In this document: positions 1-4,591 of the stretch, piece after piece
Numbering within the stretch: the first letter of the stretch is position 1
Layout of the letters: each line of letters opens with the position of its first letter
Notes under the pieces: model-generated
What the model saw: the letters and a program-made list of their open reading frames with translations, nothing else
The model's database searches: none
What the model was told of the DNA's origin: nothing
From: Allobaculum sp.
Lineage (GTDB): Bacteria > Bacillota_I > Bacilli_A > Erysipelotrichales > Erysipelotrichaceae
NCBI GenBank assembly: GCA_014803815.1
Contig: JAAVAY010000128.1
Span: 1 to 5,449 of the forward strand
Length of the DNA stretch: 5,449 nucleotides
Direction of reading: 5' to 3'
Made by a program: the position numbers and the translations under genes

Positions 1-388
1 CTGAAGTTAGCTTTTGCACTTGGCTTGGTTGAGCCATGAGAAACTTATGCCTCAACTCTTTACAGGGATAACCGCCATATAAAAAGGATGGCTCTAAAAC
101 GGGATAATGCGTAAAAGCCTCCTCCATTCCTGGAGCATAAATTTTGCATCCCGTTTGAGCCTGTAAGTACTTATTGCCTCCAATATGGTCAGCATTAGAG
201 TGGGTGTTATAGATAGCCGTAAGGTGCCATCCCTTCGCATTGAGAAGCTGTCGGATTTTGCGTCCAGCATCCTTATCGTTTCCACTATCAATCAAACACA
301 CATCTTTATCGTTTAATCTTACAAGGCCAATTTTGGCTGGACTTTGAATGTAATAGCTTTGGTTGGAAACTTGAATAAGTTCAAACAT
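1..388 (-). CDS. MBL-fold metallo-hydrolase, N-terminal 129 residues (cut by window edge)
   Basis: This is the N-terminal part of a metallo-beta-lactamase-fold hydrolase, probably a cytoplasmic zinc enzyme of the broad glyoxalase II-like group; the substrate cannot be told. The frame is open from the ATG at 388 to the window edge with no stop. The strand-then-acid segment CLIDSGNDKD lies at residues 31-40, and the metal-binding motif NTHSNADHIGG at 61-71 gives His63, Asp67 and His68. The second His of the usual HxHxDH motif is Asn here (residue 65). The start is supported by AAAGGAG (plus-strand 398-404), nine bases before the ATG. This site overlaps the stop codon of the upstream XRE-cupin gene and only 14 bases separate the two genes, so they are very likely co-transcribed and perhaps translationally coupled. 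The C-terminal half, with the remaining metal ligands, lies outside the window. Confidence 0.9.
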   Translation of the reverse strand, partial: MFELIQVSNQSYYIQSPAKIGLVRLNDKDVCLIDSGNDKDAGRKIRQLLNAKGWHLTAIYNTHSNADHIGGNKYLQAQTGCKIYAPGMEEAFTHYPVLEPSFLYGGYPCKELRHKFLMAQPSQVQKLTS

Positions 389-402
389 GATGAAAATCTC
401 CT

Positions 403-960
403 TTATTGGGTGTGGATAGGATAGAAAATCGTATTATAGACGCTACATTTTTCCCTTTCAGACAAGTTTTGATAAGCGTGAGGAATATCTGCGCGAAAAC
501 GAATCACTTGTTTTTCACCAATATCAACCGACTGATCTCCTAATCTAAGTCGCAGGGTTCCCCGTACAACAAAGATGTATTCTTCTACCCCATCATTGTG
601 CTTATTGGAGGAGTGGTTACAGGTAGGATCAAATTCGATGTAGAAAGTTTCTACACTTCGTATGGGATCATAAGTAAATAGTGGATAGGCTCGCATTTTC
701 CCATGATCTCCTAAAATCGCATTGTCCCAATCTGGACTCGCCACGGCGTATTCCGTTTGGGGCTCTTCTAGGAAAAAAGAGAGAGGCGTTTTCAATCCGG
801 TGGCTATTTTCCAAAGCGTGGTCACAGTAGGGATGGATTGCCCACGTTCAATTTGTCCTAACATCGGCTTGCTTACTCCCGTTAAGGTTGAAACCTCCTC
901 TAAAGATAAATTTCGGGTGGTGCGTAAGCTTTTAAGCTTTTGGCCAATTTTAAAATTCAT
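403..960 (-). CDS. XRE-family transcriptional regulator with C-terminal cupin domain
   Basis: A 185-residue, full-length two-domain regulator. Residues about 6-61 form an XRE/Cro-type helix-turn-helix; the stretch SLEEVSTLTGVSKPMLGQIE (19-38) is the classic HTH core. Residues about 103-182 form a cupin barrel: KHNDGVEEYIFVVRG (120-134) is cupin motif 1 with His121, Glu126/127 and Gly134, and the ADIPHAYQN region carries His161 of motif 2. Proteins of this layout bind DNA with the N-terminal domain and sense a small ligand or metal with the cupin; the ligand here is unknown. The start is supported by AAAGGTG six bases upstream (minus strand). The gene is first in an operon with the MBL-fold hydrolase 14 bases downstream, the natural candidate target. 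A perfect dyad over the promoter -10 suggests autoregulation. Confidence 0.93.
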   Translation of the reverse strand: MNFKIGQKLKSLRTTRNLSLEEVSTLTGVSKPMLGQIERGQSIPTVTTLWKIATGLKTPLSFFLEEPQTEYAVASPDWDNAILGDHGKMRAYPLFTYDPIRSVETFYIEFDPTCNHSSNKHNDGVEEYIFVVRGTLRLRLGDQSVDIGEKQVIRFRADIPHAYQNLSEREKCSVYNTIFYPIHTQ

Positions 961-989
961 GAATTCACCTTTTTGTATGTTTTAACATT

Positions 990-1006
990 TTATAATTACA
1001 TTATAA
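990..1006. promoter_or_regulatory. Putative operator: perfect 17-bp dyad over the -10
   Basis: TTATAATTACATTATAA is a perfect inverted repeat with 7-bp arms and a TAC centre (997-999). It covers the whole -10 hexamer of the XRE-cupin promoter, where a dimeric HTH protein would block RNA polymerase. The neighbouring XRE protein is the obvious candidate binder. AT-rich dyads over a TATAAT box can arise by chance, so confidence is moderate. Confidence 0.45.
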
Positions 1007-1008
1007 CA
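1000..1008 (-). promoter_or_regulatory. Extended -10 promoter of the XRE-cupin/MBL operon
   Basis: On the minus strand this reads TGTTATAAT, a perfect consensus -10 hexamer with the extended TGn motif, 40 bases upstream of the XRE-cupin start codon. No good -35 lies at 16-18 bases; the nearest TTGATT is only 13 bases away. It would work as an extended -10 promoter, which is inference from the consensus. Confidence 0.6.
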
Positions 1009-1100
1009 TCCGATAAGAAATCAAAAGGGAAAGAGTTCCATTCGATTTTTCTTCTTTTTCTCCCTGACTTGGGATAAGACAGATGGCTCAACGAGACATA

Positions 1101-1134
1101 GAAAAAGCCGCCTTTTCTAGGCAGAAAAGACGAC
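1101..1134 (-). terminator. Rho-independent terminator of ilvE
   Basis: On the minus strand GTCGTCTTTTC (1134-1124), loop TGCCTA, GAAAAGGCGGC (1117-1107) make an 11-bp stem with two G-U pairs, directly followed by TTTTTC. It lies about 20 bases past the ilvE stop and separates ilvE from the XRE-cupin operon on the same strand. Confidence 0.88.
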
Positions 1135-1154
1135 TTGATGTTGTAATTTAAAGA

Positions 1155-2231
1155 TTATTCTTCGTTTGCTACAACTTTACGAGTCCAGCCATAGGGATCT
1201 TCCAAATTTCCCCATTGAATGCCAGTCAATGTATCGTAAAGTTTTTGGGTTAATTCACCCGTTTCAAAGCCATTGATTTCCGCTTTTTCACCTTTGTAGC
1301 AAAGTTCCCCAATAGGAGAGATAACCGCGGCTGTACCTGTTCCCCAAGCTTCTTGTAAGCGACCTTCACGAGCGGCTGCCATTAAATCATCGATGGCCAA
1401 ATGCTCTTCATGAATGGTATATCCCCAATCACGTAAAAGATGCAAAATGGAGTCACGGGTTACGCCAGGAAGTACCGTTCCATCAATGGGAGCGGTCCAA
1501 ACTTCTCCATCGATTAAGAACATCGCATTCATGCTTCCTACTTCTTCTACATATTTCTTTTCTACACCATCAAGCCATAAAACTTGGGTATAGCCTTGTT
1601 CTTCCGCTTTTTCTTGGGCTTTTAAAGATCCTGCATAATTTCCACCGCATTTTGTGAAGCCCGTTCCACCAGGAGCGGCACGAATGTATTCGTCTTCTAC
1701 CCAAATTTTTACTGGAGCTACCCCTTCTGGATAGTAAGCACCAACAGGGGAAGCGATAACCATGAATTTATAAGAAGAAGCGGGATGTACGCCTACGGCT
1801 GCTTCCGTTGCAAACATGTAAGGACGAATGTAGAGGGATTGTCCTTCTCCATCGGGTACCCAGTCTTTTTCTACTTTTACCAATTCTTCGATCGCTCCGA
1901 TGAACAAATCTTCTGGTACTTCAGGCATCGAAAGACGAGAGTTAGAGCTCGCAAAACGCGCCGCATTTTTTTCAGGACGGAAAAGTAAAATTTCATTATC
2001 TTTGGTACGATAAGCTTTTAAACCTTCAAAGGTTTCTTGAGCATAATGTAAAACCATGGTAGCTGGATCGAGTTCGATTGGACCAAATGGTACAATTCGT
2101 GCATCGTGGAAGCCACCTTGATCAGCATCATAATCACAGATGAACATATAGTCTGTATAGTGTTTACCAAAACCAAGAGCTCCTTCTGGTTTTGCCTTAA
2201 GATTTTCTCTTTCTTCAAAACGAATATCCAT
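1155..2231 (-). CDS. ilvE: Branched-chain amino acid aminotransferase (group II)
   Basis: A 358-residue cytoplasmic PLP enzyme (fold type IV, EC 2.6.1.42) that interconverts leucine, isoleucine and valine with their 2-oxo acids, using glutamate/2-oxoglutarate. Length and sequence match the longer BCAT II subgroup (about 340-370 residues) rather than the roughly 300-residue E. coli type. GGTGFTKCGGNYAGSL (188-203) contains the probable PLP-binding lysine, Lys194. YVEEVGSMN (227-235) is the conserved segment carrying the cofactor-contacting glutamate. LHYAQETFEGLKAYR (61-75), YIRPYMFAT and LPGVTRDSIL are further family signatures, and WGTGTAAVISP (296-306) closes the PLP-phosphate site. The start is supported by AAAGGA (plus 2241-2246) nine bases upstream. 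It is monocistronic: its own terminator follows, and no other branched-chain synthesis gene is adjacent. All key motifs are intact. Confidence 0.97.
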   Translation of the reverse strand: MDIRFEERENLKAKPEGALGFGKHYTDYMFICDYDADQGGFHDARIVPFGPIELDPATMVLHYAQETFEGLKAYRTKDNEILLFRPEKNAARFASSNSRLSMPEVPEDLFIGAIEELVKVEKDWVPDGEGQSLYIRPYMFATEAAVGVHPASSYKFMVIASPVGAYYPEGVAPVKIWVEDEYIRAAPGGTGFTKCGGNYAGSLKAQEKAEEQGYTQVLWLDGVEKKYVEEVGSMNAMFLIDGEVWTAPIDGTVLPGVTRDSILHLLRDWGYTIHEEHLAIDDLMAAAREGRLQEAWGTGTAAVISPIGELCYKGEKAEINGFETGELTQKLYDTLTGIQWGNLEDPYGWTRKVVANEE

Positions 2232-2243
2232 AATAATTAATCC

Positions 2244-2291
2244 TTTCTAGGCTTTAAGAGACAAGGCCTATGATGTTTTCTTTCCTAGAAA
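2244..2291 (-). promoter_or_regulatory. Possible RBS-occluding stem in the ilvE leader
   Basis: On the minus strand TTTCTAGG (2291-2284) is perfectly complementary to CCTAGAAA (2251-2244). The latter takes in the AAA of the ilvE Shine-Dalgarno AAAGGA. An 8-bp stem with a 32-base loop could hinder ribosome access. Complementarity is seen directly; function is inference, and the long loop weakens it. Confidence 0.25.
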
Positions 2292-2303
2292 CAAAAAAGG
2301 TTT

Positions 2304-2333
2304 AAACCGTCTTTTTAAGACGGTTTTTTATTT
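2304..2333 (+). terminator. Strong hairpin with T-tract on the plus strand, upstream of ilvE
   Basis: AAACCGTCTT (2304-2313), loop TTT, AAGACGGTTT (2317-2326), then TTTATTT. This is a perfect 10-bp stem with a canonical plus-strand T-tract, yet no plus-strand gene precedes it; it would stop antisense transcription coming out of ilvE. Read on the minus strand, the same stem is followed by AAACC and then TTTTTT, so it may also act as a weaker terminator or attenuator in the ilvE leader. Confidence 0.65.
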
Positions 2334-2401
2334 CAGAGATAGAGTACACCTAGCTTTGACTTTGAAAAAAGGAAAGTAAAGAAAGAAATATTCAATGACA
2401 T
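2333..2401 (-). CDS. Possible ilvE leader peptide, 22 codons (speculative)
   Basis: An ATG-to-TGA reading frame whose product has Leu at residues 3, 11, 17, 20 and 22, Ile at 5 and Val at 19, and ends LGVLYL. It stops directly before the hairpin at 2304-2326 in the ilvE upstream region, where an attenuation leader peptide would sit. A ribosome held at the terminal Leu/Val codons would cover the 5' arm of that hairpin. Against it, no Shine-Dalgarno sequence precedes the ATG, the upstream promoter is not evident, and a short AT-rich ORF with many hydrophobic codons is easily found by chance. Confidence 0.22.
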   Translation of the reverse strand: MSLNISFFTFLFSKSKLGVLYL

Positions 2402-2638
2402 GAAAATAGCTTGAAAAAATGAGAATTTTTGAAACTATGGCTTCTTGTTAGCCCATTAAAATTTTAGGCTTAAGCAGATTTTATCTATCTTTGTATATTA
2501 GAGAAAAAGTATAGATTTTCCTCTAAATATATATGTAGCTCAGGACTATAAAATTTTTTAAACTTAAGGCATAAACAGAAATAAATTTTATTTCTTAGAG
2601 ATTAGATCTAATGAAGAAAAACAGAGAAGAATAAAGCC
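2402..2638. other. AT-rich divergent intergenic region with palindromes
   Basis: Together with 2232-2401 this forms the 407-base gap between ilvE (minus) and the DUF285 repeat gene (plus). I see no protein-coding gene and no tRNA or riboswitch pattern. It holds an imperfect hairpin (2495-2530), a TATAAA (2547-2552) without a good -35, and two near-adjacent palindromes at 2577-2595 and 2601-2612. No promoter can be called with confidence for either flanking gene. Confidence 0.5.
2577..2612. repeat. Two adjacent palindromes upstream of the DUF285 gene
   Basis: AGAAATAAATTTTATTTCT (2577-2595) is a perfect inverted repeat with 9-bp arms and one central base. Five bases on, ATTAGATCTAAT (2601-2612) is a perfect 12-bp palindrome. 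Both lie in the 62 bases before the start codon at 2639, so they would be operators or 5'-UTR structures if transcription begins upstream. Function is not known. Confidence 0.4.
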
Positions 2639-3106
2639 ATGAAAAATACAATCTTATGTTCTGGAACAATTGGAACTGTGCCTTGGACTCTTGATGAGAA
2701 AGGAACTCTTATTATTGGAGCCTCAATAGAAAAAACAGACGTGGATTTAGAAATTCCTTGGTGGGAATATTCTGTTTCTCACAAAATTCTTCGCATTAGC
2801 ATTATAGGAAAAAGCCCTTTTGTAGCCATGGGATCTTGTCATAGATTGTTTGGCGACCTACCATATGTTAAATCCATTGATTTATCTGGATGGGATACCT
2901 CTTTGGTTACTGATATGGCAGAAATGTTTTCCTGGTGCTATAAACTAGAAACTTTAAATCTCTCCAAGTTGAACCCTTCTTCTGTTACAAATATGAAGGG
3001 AATGTTTTCAGGCTGCCATAACTTAAAGAACTTGAATCTCTCTATGTGGGATACCTCTTCTGTCACAGAGATGTCGAAAATGTTTAATGTTTGCGGATTG
3101 TTATAA
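2639..3106 (+). CDS. N-terminal fragment of the DUF285 repeat protein
   Basis: A 155-residue open frame that would be made from the gene as it stands: cap domain (about 1-74), two complete DUF285 repeats (75-126) and most of a third. It then ends NVCGLL at TAA after the 7-bp duplication. It starts at the first ATG after the in-frame TGA at 2612. Such a truncated solenoid lacks the Big_2 and SHOCT-like parts and would probably not be functional. Confidence 0.5.
   Translation: MKNTILCSGTIGTVPWTLDEKGTLIIGASIEKTDVDLEIPWWEYSVSHKILRISIIGKSPFVAMGSCHRLFGDLPYVKSIDLSGWDTSLVTDMAEMFSWCYKLETLNLSKLNPSSVTNMKGMFSGCHNLKNLNLSMWDTSSVTEMSKMFNVCGLL
3080..3093 (+). repeat. 7-bp tandem duplication causing the first frameshift
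   Basis: ATGTTTA (3080-3086) is followed directly by ATGTTTG (3087-3093). Removing one copy gives K-M-F-A-D-C-Y-N-L, exactly the expected repeat sequence, so this is a clear +7 insertion (frame +1). The shifted frame meets TAA at 3104-3106. The correct continuation is carried in the frame starting at 3087, which runs to TAG at 3291-3293. Confidence 0.85.
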
Positions 3107-3248
3107 CCTAAAAACTTTAGAGATATCTACTTGGAATACTTCTGCTGTAAAAAATATGTCGGAAATGTTTGCAGGGTGTCATCACTTAGAGACTTTAGAT
3201 CTTTCCACCTGGAATACGTCTTCTGTAACAGATATGTCAAAGATGTTT

Positions 3249-3314
3249 GGAAGATATCCTACATATAATAAATATAAGAAAATTTCCTTATAGAAAGTGA
3301 TTTTCCTAAAGGAT
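3249..3314 (+). other. About 59-bp extra segment in repeat 5
   Basis: Repeat 5 reads normally to SKMF (ends 3248) and resumes at Cys TGC 3314-3316. A normal unit has 6 bases between these points; here there are 65. The extra 59 bases are very AT-rich and unlike the repeats. One equally good placement is 3256-3314, which begins ATCCT and ends AGGAT, a 5-bp inverted end pair. The insert shifts the frame by +2 and contains the TAG at 3291. Its origin is unknown. Confidence 0.75.
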
Positions 3315-3343
3315 GCTGCAGCTTAAAAAGTTTAAATCTTTCC

Positions 3344-4411
3344 ATGTGGAATACATCTTCTGTAACAGATATATCAGAAATGTTCTCTGGGTACCAAAAT
3401 CTAGAAGTATTAGATATCTCTACCTGGAACACGTCTCGTGTAAGGGATATGTGGAAAATGTTTGAAGGATGCTGGAACCTAGAAAGTCTAGACCTTTCTA
3501 TTTGGGATACTTCTTCTGTAAAGAATATGGAAGGAATGTTTGAAAATTGTAGACACTTAAGAACATTAGATATCTCTACCTGGGATACGTCTTCTGCAAT
3601 AGAAATGTCAAAAATGTTTGCAAATTGCGTTAGCCTAGAAACTTTGAATCTATCTACCTGGAATATTTCTAAAGTAAAGAATATGGGAGAAATGTTTATA
3701 GGATGTAAAAACTTAAAATTTTTGGATATATCCACTTGGGATCTTACTTCGGTAAATAAAGGAATGATGTTTGCTTTTTGTGAAAACTTAGAAATCGTTA
3801 TGGTCTTGGAAAGTTATAAAGAGTTAAAAGATAGTTTCGAACAAAAAAATTCCAATTCTTTTTTACAGCTGGAGTTTGGACTCAATCAAGACGATTGGGA
3901 ATATATTCAAACGAAGGAAAATTCTTTTTCTTCCCAAAAAGATTCTTCTTACATCAATACTTTCTTAGTACGAAAAGATAGATTAATACATTCGATTGAT
4001 CTAAGCAGTCAAAAATACGTCCTTAAGCCAAATGAGAGAAAGGCAATTTCTTATTCTTTGGAACCAGTAAATCCGATTTTTCCTTATTTATCTTGGAAAA
4101 GTAAAGATTCAAATGTTGTAAGCGTAAATCAAGAGGGCATTTTAGATGCTCATCAGCCGGGAAAAACAACTATCATTGTCTCTTCCATTAATGGAGTTTC
4201 TGCCAAACTTGATGTAGAGGTTTTAGAAGAAGAGAAATTGAATTCTTCTTCATCTTCTAAACCTTCTCTCACTTTTTCGGATAACCTTACCACTTTCACA
4301 GAAGTAATTCAAAATATTAAGGAAATAGGCCTTCTTTACGAAAAAGGAATTCTTGATAAAGAGGAATTTTTCCAATTAAAAAGCAATCTGTTATCTTTAC
4401 TCAAAGAATAA
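3344..4411 (+). CDS. C-terminal fragment: DUF285 repeats, Big_2 domain, SHOCT-like tail
   Basis: A 355-residue frame starting inside the sixth repeat (the frame itself is open from 3278). Residues 1-146 are the rest of repeat 6 and repeats 7-11. Residues about 216-294 (SIDLSSQKYVLKPNERKAI, then SWKSKDSNVVSVNQEGIL, then GKTTIIV) match the bacterial Ig-like group 2 fold, with the typical W-x-S-x-D-xx-V-V-x-V core. Residues 320-354 (EVIQNIKEIGLLYEKGILDK, then EEFFQLKSNLLSLL) match the SHOCT pattern of a helix, a GILdkEEF turn and a second helix. No Shine-Dalgarno precedes the ATG at 3344, so independent translation is doubtful; it is best read as the continuation of the gene starting at 2639. 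Confidence 0.55.
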   Translation: MWNTSSVTDISEMFSGYQNLEVLDISTWNTSRVRDMWKMFEGCWNLESLDLSIWDTSSVKNMEGMFENCRHLRTLDISTWDTSSAIEMSKMFANCVSLETLNLSTWNISKVKNMGEMFIGCKNLKFLDISTWDLTSVNKGMMFAFCENLEIVMVLESYKELKDSFEQKNSNSFLQLEFGLNQDDWEYIQTKENSFSSQKDSSYINTFLVRKDRLIHSIDLSSQKYVLKPNERKAISYSLEPVNPIFPYLSWKSKDSNVVSVNQEGILDAHQPGKTTIIVSSINGVSAKLDVEVLEEEKLNSSSSSKPSLTFSDNLTTFTEVIQNIKEIGLLYEKGILDKEEFFQLKSNLLSLLKE

Positions 4412-4468
4412 AGAGTGATTTTACATTCTTTTATAATGAGGAATACTTAAACTTTCTATCCAAGAAAT

Positions 4469-4520
4469 AAAGATCTGATCCCAATCTTTTCTTTAAACTA
4501 AAGATCAGATCTTTTCTTTT
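4469..4520 (+). terminator. Rho-independent terminator after the DUF285 gene
   Basis: AAAGATCTGATC (4469-4480) and GATCAGATCTTT (4503-4514) are perfect 12-bp complements, followed by TCTTTT. The loop is long (22 bases) and could fold on itself (CTTT/AAAG). It ends the repeat-protein transcript and separates it from hsdM, so hsdM probably has its own promoter in 4521-4580. Only a weak candidate is seen there (TTTACC, 4551-4556, without a clear -10). Confidence 0.8.
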
Positions 4521-4591
4521 AAAGATGTTTCTCTAAGAGGAATAACCCTTTACCTTTAAAAAGTCATATTCATTTAAGAAAAGGAGTTTAT

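Larger units (their letters stand above)
2861..3781 (+). repeat. Eleven tandem 78-bp coding repeats (DUF285 / BspA-type)
   Basis: Cysteine or equivalent codons recur every 78 bases. Units lie at 2861-2938, 2939-3016, 3017-3101 (78+7), 3102-3179, 3180-3316 (78+59), 3317-3394, 3395-3472, 3473-3550, 3551-3628, 3629-3706 and 3707-3781 (75, one codon short). The best conserved DNA core is TGGAATACxTCTTCTGTAAC, nearly identical in units 5 and 6. Such arrays recombine and slip readily, which fits the two indels inside. Confidence 0.9.
2639..4411 (+). pseudogene. BspA-like DUF285 repeat protein with Big_2 and SHOCT-like domains, frame broken twice
   Basis: One gene of about 568 codons if the two insertions are removed. 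Order: an N-terminal cap domain (SGTIGTVPWTLDEKGTLIIG, then PWWEYS) typical of BspA-family proteins; eleven roughly 26-residue DUF285 repeats (2861-3781) of the form xLxxLDLSTWDTSSVxxMxxMFxGC; a linker; a Big_2 Ig-like domain (about 3989-4225); a Ser-rich linker; and a SHOCT-like C-terminus (about 4301-4405). A 7-bp duplication at 3080-3093 shifts the frame and gives TAA at 3104. About 59 extra bases at 3249-3314 shift it back, after TAG at 3291. Most family members are secreted, but here an in-frame TGA at 2612 rules out an upstream signal peptide, and there is no LPxTG or membrane segment. Shine-Dalgarno is weak (GAGAAG, 2624-2629). The role is unknown; family members are often linked to adhesion. 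It could be degraded, or switched off reversibly. Confidence 0.85.

Noticed and set aside
94..291. Minus-strand 65-codon ORF overlapping the MBL gene
   Set aside because: Alternative frame of the MBL-fold hydrolase, which has the conserved metal motif and a good ribosome binding site.
722..985. Plus-strand 87-codon ORF
   Set aside because: Lies fully antisense to the well-supported XRE-cupin gene, has no ribosome binding site and shows no family likeness.
1785..1988. Plus-strand 67-codon ORF inside ilvE
   Set aside because: Antisense shadow of a highly conserved enzyme; low-complexity Phe/Arg-rich product.
2232..2638. T-box or other riboswitch upstream of ilvE
   Set aside because: No T-box core (AGGGTGGNACCGCG-like) and no other riboswitch signature could be found on the minus strand.
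3080..3316. Programmed ribosomal frameshifting to join the three frames
   Set aside because: No slippery heptamer or Shine-Dalgarno-like stimulator sits at the shift points; the 7-bp duplication and the 59-base insert explain the shifts better.
3259..3735. Minus-strand 158-codon ORF with internal repeats
   Set aside because: Its repetitiveness is the mirror of the 78-bp DUF285 coding repeats; there is no start signal and no known family.
2861..3781. Regular repeats considered as a CRISPR-like array
   Set aside because: The 78-bp units are contiguous, coding and degenerate with no unique spacers, and they translate to a known repeat family.
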